A program made the position numbers and the translations under genes. 64,000 nucleotides of DNA from Chrysaora quinquecirrha. Taxonomy: Eukaryota > Cnidaria > Scyphozoa > Semaeostomeae > Pelagiidae. Numbering within the stretch: the first letter of the stretch is position 1; each line of letters opens with the position of its first letter. The stretch is taken from positions 1,737,540-1,801,539 of the forward strand of contig JACTAT010000007.1 in NCBI GenBank assembly GCA_014526335.1, given 5' to 3'. A model generated the notes under the pieces. It ran no database searches. It was given only the letters and a program-made list of their open reading frames with translations, and was not told where the DNA came from. This document shows positions 33,237-45,900 of the stretch, piece after piece.

Positions 33237-34031
33237 AGGTACTTGCCTGTTTTATTTATGGCTGATCCGGTCTCATTACTACATTTCGGTAATGATGAAA
33301 TGACTCAATGACTAATTTTTTTTTCAAAATACCGAAACAATGATTCCAATCATTCATCTTATGCACTAGCGAAGAATGCCAAGGAAACTGCGGGGACGTT
33401 CTTTGCAATGACCCATGGTATTCTTAAGCAAGCAAAGCAGAGATTTTGGCTCTATTTTAATTACATGAATTTTGATTGAAATTTTCTAAAAATTATTAAA
33501 ATATTTTTTTGATTTTTTAAATTTTTATTACAGGTTAACAGTATAAAATAATTGAATATGTAAATTTTTTAGCAGTATTGTAGCATTCCCTCCTACAGAA
33601 AACGCAAGATAGACTTTATCTATCGGTCAAACCAGACAAAATTATGCCATAGGATACCTCCTTCGCATTAATGCAACGCCATTGTCTCTTTGACCATGCA
33701 TTTCGTTACGCCGATGTTCAACCTTTGGCAATCCTACTGATTGTTTCGGAGTGGTAGGTATAAATTTTGAATTTTTTTCATTGTTGTTAGAGCAGTTACG
33801 TTTATGAAGTTTCGTTGATAAAGTTATGTTAAGAGATTAGTGTTGTATAAGTTGTGTTCTGTTGGATATTGATAGTTGGGTTTTTCAAGTCAACATTATT
33901 GCCCATGATTTATCTGAAAAGCTCTAAGCAGCGTTTTCATGAGTTTCCGAATCGTTGCTAACGAGACCTCACTCCCATTTATCCTTTTAAAGATTTTGCG
34001 CTAAATAAACATGATTGAGTGATTATATAAA
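33237..34031. other. AT-rich intergenic stretch
   Basis: 3' flank of the BTB gene. No gene or clear repeat structure recognised. Confidence 0.5.
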
Positions 34032-35286
34032 CATAGGGGCCCTATGGGCATGTTCGAAGAACGACTCTGGTTGAATATAGCTATTTCGGTCAAATGATGA
34101 AAGATGTTTATCGGTATGCACAACGATGACGATAATGATTATTATGATAATGGTGGTGGTTATGATGATGATGTTGATGACCACGATGATTGTGATGCTT
34201 TTGGTAGGGGTGATAGAGGTGGTAGGGAGGTTGTGGTAGAAGTGGTAGAGGTGGTTGTGGTGCTAAAGGTAGGGGTGCTTGTGGTGGTTGTGATAGGGGT
34301 GATCGTGTTGATGGTTGTAGGGGTGGTTGTGGTGGTGGTGATAAGGGGGGTGGTGGTGGTGGTTATAGGGGGGTGGTGGTGATAAGGGTGGTCGTGGTGA
34401 TGGTTTTAGGGGTGGTTGTGGTGATAAGGGTGGTCGTGGTGATGGTTGTAGGGGTGGTTGTGGTGATAAGGGTGGTCGTGGTGATGGTTTTAGGGTGGTT
34501 GTGGTGATAAGGGTGGTCGTGGTGATGGTTATAGGGGGGTGGTGGTGATAAGGGTGGTCGTGGTGATGGTTTTAGGGGTGGTTGTGGTGATAAGGGTGGT
34601 CGTGGTGATGGTTGTAGGGGTGGTTGTGGTGGTGGTGATAGGGGGTGGTGGTTGTGATAGGGGTGATCGTGGTGATGGTTGTAGGGGTGGTTGTGGTGGT
34701 GGTGATAGGGGTGGTGGTGGTGATGGTTGTTGGGGTGACTGTGATGGTGTGCCGTTCCTTTAGATCTTGCCGCAGCGACACTATCAATGATGGTGATGGT
34801 AATCGTGATGATGATGGTGATGACGATGGTGATTATTATTATTATTATTATTGTTATTATTATTATTATTATTATGACGATTTTCATGGTGAGGATGATA
34901 ATAATGACGATTTGTTTTGAAAGCTGTTTTGAAATTGCCGCTCTTTGCCAAGACTCTTTGTTCAATGTTGAGAATGCGTGAAATGTCATTTACCAAACCA
35001 AGGTGGCAATTTGCCAGTTTATATGGTAAACAGCATGAGTCATATGCAATCAAGCTTGTCCGAGGAGAAAAATTGTCACATGATCTTAAATTGACAAAGG
35101 GGCTTGCTGGCAGAAATGGCTGAGACAATGGCCCTAATGGCATTCTTGACAATGGCCCTATTGTTACACGTTTTCCATTGTTCAAGCGTTGGTTAGTAAG
35201 TGTGTGAGTGAGTGAGTGAGTGAGTTAGTTAGTTAGTGACACGCCACCCCACACCAATGTGTTCGAAATTCTTCGAACACAAAAAT
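34032..35286 (-). mobile_element. Helentron-like non-autonomous element (copy D)
   Basis: Same ends as copy C: hairpin CATAGGGGCCCTATG at 34032-34046, TGTTCGAAGAAC, and on the right GTGTTCGAAATTCTTCGAAC then ACAAAAAT. About 470 bp longer than C because of a minisatellite in the core. The shared segments next to both ends (for example GACTCTGGTTGAATATAGCT) are almost unchanged between C and D. Confidence 0.65.
34378..34740. repeat. GGTGGT-type minisatellite
   Basis: Unit roughly GTGATAAGGGTGGTCGTG followed by GTGATGGTTKTAGGGGTGGT, repeated about eight times with variants. It explains the Thr/His/Pro-rich minus-strand frame at 34363-34989, which is not a gene. Confidence 0.85.
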
Positions 35287-38200
35287 AGTCTGTTCCTGCT
35301 GAAATCAAAATACAACTTAGTGTTATCAAATTTCTCTTTCCTACTTAAAAGTGCGCCATGATTGATGATTCCTACAAATCCACCACTATTGATACAGCAA
35401 TAATTATAAGTCTTTCTTCTCCTTTAGGATTCAAAAATGAATCGATTCGATTAAGGCGCTAAAAACAAAGAAAAGCACCCTGAAAAAGATCGGTCAAAAA
35501 TCCAGCAAAATCGAAAGTTACCAAAGTAGCTGAAAGTCATTAAAAATGGCATCCTGCGGCTATAACAAAGGCATTATACCCTTTTGGGGCGAAGAATGAA
35601 TTGATCTAGTGACAGGAAACGCAGAGAATCACAACTTGAAAACGACCGATTTTGACAAAAAGTTAAGTCTCAATTGCCAAAAATAGGGTAAAACGAAGGT
35701 TCCAAAAATAGCTAAAAAATTATCAAAAATGGCATCATAAGGCTATACGAAGGCATTATACCCCATTTGGACTGAAGAATGAATTCATTTAGTGACTGAA
35801 AACACAGAGAATCCCAACTGGAAATCGACCGATTTTGGCAAAAAGGCAAGGCAAAATTGTCAAAAGTCGGGTAAAACGAAGGTTCCCAAAATAACTCAAA
35901 ATCATCAGTCATGGTATCCTACGGCTATAATAAGGCAATCCACCCCTTTTGGGGTGAAGAATGAATTGATTTTTTGACATAAAAGACGCAGAGAATCACA
36001 ACTAAAAAAAGACCAATTTTTGGCAAAAAGGCAAGGCTTAACTAAGGCAGAATTGCCAGAAGTTAGGTAAAAACGAAGGTTCCCAAAATAGCCAAAAATT
36101 ATCATAAATGGCATCATAAGGCTATAAGAAGGCATTATAGCCTTTTGGAGCGAAGAATGAATTGATTTAGTTACAGAAAATGCAGAGAATCACAACTAGA
36201 AATCGACCGATTTTTTGGCAAAAAGGCAAGGCTATACTATGGCTAAATTGCCAAAATTCGTGTAAAATGAAGGTTCCTAAAATAGCCAAAAAGTAACACA
36301 AATGGCATCATAAGATTATAAGAAGGCATAATACCCCTTTTGTTGTGAAGAATGAATTGATTTAGGGGCAGAAAAAGCATAGAATAACAAGCAGATGTGG
36401 GCCGATTTTTGGCAAAAAAACAAGTCTAACTACGTCAAAATTACGAAAAATTGGGTAAAACGAAGGTTGCCAAAATAGCTCACAAATATCATGAATGGTC
36501 TGAAATGACCAATTTTTGGCAAAAAGCCAAGGCTATACTAAGGTGAAATTGCCAAACATGGGGTAAAAACGAAGGTTCCCGAAATAGATGAAAATTATCG
36601 TGATTGCCATCATAAGGCTATCAGAAGACAATATACCCCTTTAAGGTAAAAATTAATTGATTTCGTGACAGAAAACGCAGAGGATCATAACCAGATGTCA
36701 ACCGATTGTTGGCAAAAAGGCAAGGCTATACTATGGCAAAATTGCAAAAAAATCGGGTAAAAACAAAGGTTCCAAAAATAACCAAAATTATCAGAAATAG
36801 CATCATAAGGCTATAAGAAGACAATATACCCCTTTAAGGTAAAAATTAATTGATTTCGTGACAGAAAACGCAGAGAATCATAACAAGATGACGACCGATT
36901 TTTGGGAAAAAGGCAAGGCTATACTAAGGAAAAATTCCCAAAAATCTGGTTAAAACGAATGTTCCCAAAATATCTCAAAATTATCATAAATGGCATCATA
37001 ATGCTATAACAAGGCATTATACCCCCTTGTAGGTAAAATTTAATTGATTTTGTGACAGAAAACCCAGAGAATCATATCAATATGTCGACTGCTTTTTGGC
37101 AAAATGGCAAGGCTATTCTATGGCATAATTGCAAAAATTGAGTAAAATCGAAGGTTCCAAAAATAGCACAAATTATCGGAAATGGCATCATAAGGCTATA
37201 ACAAGGCATTCTACCCCTTTTGAGGTAAAAAGACTAATTGATTTAGTGACGGAAAACGCAGGGAATCATATGAAGATGACGACCGATTTTTTGCAAAAAG
37301 GCAAGGCAATATACTATGGCAAAATTGCAAAAAATCAGTTAAAAACGAAGGATCCAAAAATATCCAAAATTATCAGAAATGGCATCATAAGGCATTAAAA
37401 AGGCATTATGCCCCTTTTGAGGTACAAAATTATTTAATAACAGAAAACGCAGAGGATCATAACCAGATGTGGACCGATTTTTGGCAAAAAGGCAAGGCTA
37501 TACTATGGCAAAATTGCAAAAAATAAGTTAAAAACGAAGGATCAAAAACTATCCAAAATTATCAGAAATGGCATCAAAAGGCATTAAAGAGGCATTATTC
37601 CCCTTTTGAGGTACAAAATTAATTGATTTAGTGACAGAAAACGCAGAGGATCATAACCAGATGTGGACCGATTTTTGGCAAAAAGGCAAGGCTATACTAT
37701 GGCAAAATTGCAAAAAATAAGTTAAAAACGAAGGATCCAAAAATATCCAAAATTATCAGAAATAGCATCATAAGGCATTAAAAAGGCATTATGCCCCTTT
37801 TGAGGTACAAAATTAATTGATTTAGTGACAGAAAACGCAGAGGATCATAACCAGATGTGGACCGATTTTTGGCAAAAAGGCAAAATTGCCAAAAATCTGG
37901 TTGAAATAAATGTTCCCGAAATAGCTCAAAATTATTATAAATGGCATGATAATGCTATAACAAGGCATTATACCCCCTTTTAGGTAACAATTAATTGATT
38001 TCGTGACAGAAAACGCAGAGAATCATATCAATATTTCGACTGCTTTTTGGCGAAAAGGCAAGGCTATACTACGGCAAAATTGCAAAAATCGAGTAAAAAC
38101 GAAGGTTCCAACAATTGCCAAAATTATCAGAAATGGCATCATAAGGCTATAAGAAGGTATTAGACTCCTTTTGAGGTAAAAAATTAATTGATTTGGTGAC

Positions 38201-38339
38201 AGAAAACGCAGTGAATCATATCAAGATGACGACCGATTTTTGGCAAAAAGGCAAGGTTATACTATTGCAAAATTGCAAAAACGGGTAAAAACGAAGGTTC
38301 CAAAAATAACCAAAATTATCAGAAATGGCATCATAAGGC

Positions 38340-39800
38340 TATAAGAGGGTATTATACACCTTTTGAGGTACAAAATTAATTGATTTAGTGACAGAAAATG
38401 CAGAGAATCATATCAAGATGACGACCGATTTTTGCCAAAAAAGCAAGGCTATACTAGCCAAAATTATCAGAAAAGGCATCATAAGGCCATAAAAAGGAAG
38501 TATACCCCTTTTTATGTACAAAATTAATTGATTAAGTGACAGAAAACGCAGAGAATCATACCAACATGTCGACCGACTTTTTGCAAAAGGCAGGGCTAAA
38601 CCATGGCAAAATTGCGAAAAATCGAGTAAATACGAAGGTTCCAAAAATAGCCAAAATTATCAGAAATGGCATCATAAGGCTATAAGAAGGTATTATACCC
38701 CTTTTGAGGTTAAATAGTAATTGATTTAGTGACAGAAAACGCAAAGAATCATATCAAGATGACGACCGATTTTTTGCAAAATGGCAAGGCTATACACTAT
38801 GCAAAATTGCAAAAAACGTGTAAAAACGAAGGTTCCAAAAATAGCCAAAATTATCAGAAATGGCATCATAAGGCTATAAGAGGGTATTATACTCCTTTTG
38901 AGGTAAAAAATTAATTGATTTAGTCACAGAAAACGGAGAGAATCATATCAAGATGACGACCGATTTTTGGCAAAAAGGCAAGGTTATACTATTGCAAAAT
39001 TGCAAAAACGGGTAAAAACGAAGGTTCCAAAAATAACCAAAATTATCAGAAATGGCATCATAAGGCTATAAGAGGGTATTATACACCTTTTGAGGTACAA
39101 AATTAATTGATTTAGTGACAGAAAACGCAGAGAATCATATCAAGATGACGACCGATTTTTGCCAAAAAAGCAAGGCTATACTAGCCAAAATTATCAGAAA
39201 AGGCATCATAAGGCCATAAAAAGGAAGTATACCCCTTTTTATGTACAAAATTAATTGATTAAGTGACAGAAAACGCAGAGAATCATACCAACATGTCGAC
39301 CGACTTTTTGCAAAAGGCAGGGCTAAACCATGGCAAAATTGCGAAAAATCGAGTAAATACGAAGGTTCCAAAAATAGCCAAAATTATCAGAAATGGCATC
39401 ATAAGGCTATAAGAAGGTATTATACCCCTTTTGAGGTTAAATAGTAATTGATTTAGTGACAGAAAACGCAAAGAATCATATCAAGATGACGACAGGTTTT
39501 TGCCGAAAAGGCAAGACTATACTATCCCAAATTATCAGAAGTGGTATCAAAAGGGTATAAGAAGGTATTATACCACTTTTGAGGTACAAAATTAATTGAT
39601 TTCGTGACAGAAAACGCAGGGAATCATAACCAATTGTCGACCGATTTTTGGCAAAAATGTAAGGCTATACCATTGCAAAATTGCAAAAATTGGGTAAAAA
39701 CGAAGGTTGCAAAAATGGCCAAAATTATGAGAAATGTCATCATAAGGCTATAAGAAAGTTTTATAATCTTTTGAGGTACAAAAGTTATTGATTTAGTGAC
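38340..39800. repeat. Higher-order duplication in the satellite (727-bp shift)
   Basis: Two adjacent blocks are almost base-identical at an offset of 727 bp: for example the unusual short unit with GCCAAAATTATCAGAAAAGG at 38457 and 39184, and CCAACATGTCGACCGACTTT at 38562 and 39289. The identity far exceeds that of neighbouring single units. Confidence 0.8.
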
Positions 39801-40539
39801 GGAAAATGCAGAGAATCATAATAAGATGTCGACCGATTTTTGGCAAAAAGGCAAGGCTATACCATTGCAGAATTGCAAAAAATCGGGTAAAAACGAAGGT
39901 TGCGAGAATGGCCAAAATTATCAGAAATGTCATCATAAGGCTATAAAAAAGCATTATATCCCTTCGAGGTACAAAAGTAATTGATTTAGTGAGAGAAAAA
40001 GCAGAGAATCATAGCAAGATTTTGCCCGATTTTTGGAAAAAGGCAATGCTATACTATGGCAAAATTGGGAAAAATCGGGTAAAAACAAAGGTTCCAAAAA
40101 TGGCCAAAATTATCAGAAATGTCGTCATATGGCTATAAGAAGGTTTTATAATCTTTTGAGGTACAAAAGTAATTGATTTAGTGACAGAAAAAGAAGAGAA
40201 TAATAACAAGATTTTGCCCGATTTTTGGCAAAAAGGCAAGGCTATACTATGGCAAAATTGCGAAAAATCGAGTAAAAACGGAGGTTCCACAAATGGCCAA
40301 AATTATCAGAAATGTCATCATAAGGCTATAAGAAGGTTTTATAATCTTTTGAGGTACAAAAGTAATTGATTTAGTGACAGAAAACGCAGAGAATCATAAT
40401 AAGATGTCGACCGATTTTTGGCAAAAAGGCAAGGCTATACCATTGCAAAATTGCAAAAATTGGGTAAAAACGAAGGTTGCAAAAATGGCCAAAATTATGA
40501 GAAATGTCATCATAAGGCTATAAGATGGTTTTTTAATCT

Positions 40540-42010
40540 TTTCAGATACAAAAGTAATTGAATTATTGACAGAAAACGCAGAGAATCATAATAAGATGTC
40601 GACCGATTTTTGGCAAAAAGGCAAGGCTATACTATGGCAAAATTGCGAAAAATCGAGTAAATACGAAGGTTCCAAAAATGGCCAAAGTTATCAGAAATTT
40701 CATCATAAGGCTATAAGAAGGCATTATACCTCTTTTGAGGTACAAAAATAATTGATTTAGTGACAGAAAACGCAGAGAATCATATCAAGATGACGACCGA
40801 TTTTTGCCAAAAAAGCAAGGCTATACTAGCCAAAATTATCAGAAAAGGCATCATAAGGCCATAAAAAGGAAGTATACCCCTTTTTATGTACAAAATTGAT
40901 TGATTAAGTGACAGAAAACGCAGAGAATCATACCAACATGTCGACCGACTTTTTGCAAAAGGCAGGGCTAAACTATGGCAAAATTGCAAACATCGGGTAA
41001 AAAAGGAAGGTTCCAAAAATAGCCAAAATTATCAGAAATGGCTTCATAAAGCTACAAGAAGGTATTATACACCTTTTGAGGTAAAAATTAATTGATTTAG
41101 TGACAGAAAACGCAAAGAATCATATCAAGATGACGACCGGTTTTAGGCAAAAAAGCAAGGCTATACTATGGCAAAGTTTAAAAAGATCGGGTAAAAACGA
41201 AGGTTCAAAAAATAGCCAACATTATCAGAAATGGCATCATAACGCTATAAAAAGGCATTATAATCTTTTGAGGTACAAAAGTAATTGATTTAGTGACAGA
41301 AAACGCAGAGAATCACAATAAGATGTCGACCGATTTTTGGCAAAAAGGCAAGGCTATACCATTGCAAAATTGCAAAAATTGGGTAAAAACGAAGGTTGCA
41401 AAAATGGCCAAAATTATCAGCAATGTCATCATAAGGCTATAAGATGGTTTTTTAATCTTTTCAGATACAAAAGTAATTGAATTATTGACAGAAAACGCAG
41501 AGAATCATAATAAGATGTCGACCGATTTTTGGCAAAAAGGCAAGGCTATACTATGGCAAAATTGCGAAAAATCGAGTAAATACGAAGGTTCCAAAAATGG
41601 CCAAAGTTATCAGAAATTTCATCATAAGGCTATAAGAAGGCATTATACCTCTTTTGAGGTACAAAAGTAATTGATTTAGTGACAGAAAACGCAGAGAATC
41701 ATATCAAGATGACGACCGATTTTTGCCAAAAAAGCAAGGCTATACTAGCCAAAATTATCAGAAAAGGCATCATAAGGCCATAAAAAGGAAGTATACCCCT
41801 TTTTATGTACAAAATTAATTGATTAAGTGACAGAAAACGCAGAGAATCATACCAACATGTCGACCGACTTTTTGCAAAAGGCAGGGCTAAACCATGGCAA
41901 AATTGCAAACATCGGGTAAAAAAGGAAGGTTCCAAAAATAGCCAAAATTATCAGAAATGGCTTCATAAAGCTATAAGAAGGTATTATACACCTTTTGAGG
42001 TAAAATTAAT
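40540..42010. repeat. Higher-order duplication in the satellite (919-bp shift)
   Basis: The block starting with the variant AATTGAATTATTGACAGAAA (40556) recurs at 41475. The short variant unit (40780) recurs at 41699, an offset of 919 bp. The copy ends where the Helentron-like element starts. Confidence 0.75.
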
Positions 42011-42038
42011 TGATTTAGTGACAGAAAACGCAAAAAAC

Positions 42039-42292
42039 ATAGCAATGCTATCGCAATGTCCGAAGGACTATAATCATCGTCGTCATCATAAAAATCGCTA
42101 TTATAATCATAATCGTTATTGTTATTGTGACCACCATCATGATCATCATCACGATCAATATCATCATCATTACGATCAATATCATCATCATCACGATCAA
42201 TATGATCATCATCATCGTGATCATCATCAGCATCATCAACATCATCATCAACGCAACAATCATCATTATGTCATTTCCATGATTATCAGAAT

Positions 42293-42329
<37 letters not shown>

Positions 42330-42372
42330 ACGCAAGAATCACCATCATGTCATTTCCATCATTATCATGAAT

Positions 42373-42404
<32 letters not shown>

Positions 42405-42426
42405 GATCATCATTATCATCATCATT

Positions 42427-42487
<61 letters not shown>

Positions 42488-42930
42488 ACCCCCCATCTTT
42501 ACACGAAAATTGGCACGCATCAGAATGTCGAGAATCTTCCCACAACAATAACCCAATCGAAATAAATATGACATCGACATGCACTGATCTGTGAACGACC
42601 TCGGACATCGACAACAACATGCGCAATGCAAAAGGCTAATTAAAGTATTTTTTTATGCAATATGACAGAGCTTTGAGAATTAATTGAGCTTCGAGAATCT
42701 TCTGCCAAGACTTCAACCACAATGACTCATCTATATGTTTACAAATTCGTTATTGCTGCTAATTGTCAAATAATTGGTATGCATAACATCCATTTACGGC
42801 GACTTCAAAAGTTACTTCCTCATATTTGTGGTTTTTCTTTTGTTACATTTTGGCAAGAAAAAGCGTCTATACATACATATATCCATACATGCGTTCCACA
42901 AACACCCTCTCATTATGTCCTTCGGACATA
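42039..42930 (-). mobile_element. Helentron-like non-autonomous element (copy B) inside the satellite
   Basis: The left end has a perfect hairpin ATAGCAATGCTAT (42039-42051), then GCAATGTCCGAAGGAC. The right end has ATTATGTCCTTCGGACATAA followed by a run of A (T-rich on the element strand). The core is an ATC microsatellite (42130-42485). It is copy A in the opposite orientation. The satellite unit resumes on the right at AAAAACGAAGG, about 90 bp further along the unit than where it stopped on the left, so insertion went with a loss or joined different units. Confidence 0.7.
42130..42487. repeat. ATC/CAT microsatellite
   Basis: Nearly pure CATCAT from 42430 to 42486 and several shorter runs. 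The open frames here are poly His or poly Met translations. Confidence 0.9.
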
Positions 42931-45900
42931 AAAAAAGGGCAAAAACGAAGGTACCAAAAATAGCCAACATTATCAGAAATGGCATCATAACGCTATAAAA
43001 AGGCATTATACCCCTTCTGAGGTACAAAAGTAATTGATTTAGTGACAGAAAAAGAAGAGAATAATAACAAGATTTTGCCCGATTTTTGGCAAAAAGGCAA
43101 GGCTATACCATTGCAAAATTGCAAAAATTGGGTAAAAACGAAGGTTGCGAAAATGGCCAAAATTATGAGAAATGTCATCATAAGGCTATAAGAAGGTTTT
43201 ATAATCTTTTGAGGTACAAAAGTTATTGATTTAGTGACGGAAAATACAGAGAATCATAATAAGATGTCGACCGATTTTTGGCAAAAAGGCAAGGCTATAC
43301 TATGGCAAAATTGCGAAAAATCGAGTAAATACGAAGGTTCCAAAAATGGCCAAAATTATCAGAAATGGCATCATAAGGCCATAAAAAGGCAGTATACCCC
43401 TTTTTATGTACAAAATTAATTGATTAAGTGACAGAAAACGCAGAGAATCATACCAACATGTCGACCGACTTTTTGCAAAAGGCAGGGCTAAACCATGGCA
43501 AAATTGCAAACATCGGGTAAAAAAGGAAGGTTCCAAAAATAGCCAAAATTATCAGAAATGGCTTCATAAAGCTATAAGAAGGTATTATACACCTTTTGAG
43601 GTAAAAATTATTTGATTTAGTGACAGAAAACGCAAAGAATCATATCAAGATGACGACCGGTTTTAGGCAAAAAAGCAAGGCTATACTATGGCAAAGTTTA
43701 AAAAGATCGGGTAAAAACGAAGGTTCCAAAAATAGCCAACATTATCAGAAATGGCATCATAAGGCTATAAGAAGGCATTATACCCTTTTGAGGTACGAAA
43801 TTACTTGATTTAGTGACAAAGAACGCAGAGAATCATAACCAGATGTCGACCGATATTTGGCAAAAGGCAAGGCTATACCATGGCAAAATTGCAAAAAATC
43901 AGGCAAAAACGAAGGTACCAAAAATAGCCAACATTATCAGAAATGGCATCATAACGCTATAAAAAGGCATTATACCCCTTTTGAGGTACAAAAGTAATTG
44001 ATTTAGTTACAGAAAACGCAGAGAATCATATCAAGATTTTGCCCGATTTTTGGCAAAAAGGCAAGGCTATACTATGCAAAATTGCGAAAAATCGAGTAAA
44101 TACGAAGGTTCCAAAAATGGCCAAAGTTGTCAGAAATGTCATCAAAAGGCTATAATAAGGCATTATACCTCTTTTGAGGTACAAAAGTAATTGATTAAGT
44201 GAGAGAAAAAGCAGAAAATCATAGTAAGATTTTGCCCGATTTTTGGCAAAAAGGCAAGGCTATACTATGCAAAATTGCGAAAAATCGAGTAAATACGAAG
44301 GTTCCAAAAATGGCCAAAATTATCAGGAATGTCATCATAAGGCTACAACAAGGCATTATACCTCTTTTGAGGTACAAAAGTAATTGATTAAGTGAGAGAA
44401 AAAGCAGAGAATCATAGTAAGATTTTGCCCGATATTTGGCAAAAAGGCAAGGCTATACTATGCAAAATTGCGAAAAATTGAGTAAATACGAAGGTTCCAA
44501 AAATGGCCAAAGTTGTCAGAAATGTCATCAAAAGGCTATAATAATGCATTATACCTCTTTTGAGGTACAAAAGTAATTGATTAAGTGAGAGAAAAAGCAG
44601 AGAATCATAGCAAGATTTTGCCCGATTTTTGGCAAAAGGCAAGGCTATACTATGGCAAAATTGCGAAAAATCGAGTAAATACGAAGGTTCCAAAAATGGC
44701 CAAAATTATCAGAAATGTCATCATAAGGCTATAAGAAGGCATTATACCTCTTTTGAGGTACAAAAGTAATTGATTTAGTGACAGAAAAAGAAGAGAATCA
44801 TAACAAGATTTTGCCCATTATTGGCAAAAAGGCAAGGCTATACTATGGCAAAATTGCGAAAAATCGAGTAAATACGAAGGTTCCAAAAATAGCCAAAATT
44901 ATCAGAAATGTCATCATAAGGCTATAAGAAGGTATTAAACCTCTTTTGAGGTACAAAAGTAATTGATTTAGTGAGAGGAAAAGCAGGGAATCGAAACAAG
45001 ATTTTGCCCGACTTTTGGCATAGAGGCAAGGCTATACTATGGCAAAATTGCGAAAAATCGAGTAAACACAAAGGTCCCAAAAATGGCCAAAGTTATCAGA
45101 AATGTCATCATAAGGCTATAAGAAGGCATTATACCTCTTTTGAGGTACAAAAGTTATTGATTTAGTGACAGAAAAAGTAGAGAATCATAACAAGATTTTG
45201 CCCGATTTTTGGCAAAAAGGCAAGGCTATACTATGGCAAAATTGCGAAAAATCGAGTAAATACGAAGGTTCCAAAAATGGCCAAAATTTTCAGAAATGTC
45301 ATCATAAGGCTATAAGAAGGCATTAAACCTCTTTTGAGGTACAAAAGTAATTGATTTAGTGAGAGAAAAAGCAGAGAATCATAGCAAGATTTTGCCCGAT
45401 TTCTGGCAAATGACAAGGCTATACTATGGCAAAATTGCAAAAATCGAGTAAATACGAAGGTTCCAAAAATGGCCAAAATTATCAATAATGTCACCATAAG
45501 GCTATAAGAAGGCATTATACCTCTTTTGAGGTACAAAAGTAATTGATTTAGTGACGGAAAACGCAGAGAATTAGCTATAACAAGATGTCAACCGATTTTT
45601 GGCAAAAAGGTACAAAAGTAATTGATTTAGCAACAGAAAACGCAGAGAATTAGCTATAACAACATGTCAACCGATTTTTGGCAAAAAGGCAAGGCTATAC
45701 TATGGCAAAATTGCGAAAAATCGAGTAAATACGAAGGTTCCAAAAATAGCCAAAATTATCAGAAATGTCATCATAAGGCTATAAGAAGGTATTAAACCTC
45801 TTTTGAGGTACAAAAGTAATTGATTTAGTGAGAGGAAAAGCAGGGAATCGAAACAAGATTTTGCCCGACTTTTGGCAAAAAGGCAAGGCTATACTATGGC

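Noticed and set aside
34363..34989. 208-residue His/Thr/Pro-rich minus-strand frame
   Set aside because: Translation of a GGTGGT-type minisatellite; no start context, no introns, no domain.
42018..42551. 177-residue His-rich plus-strand frame
   Set aside because: Microsatellite core of a Helentron-like element read through from satellite sequence.
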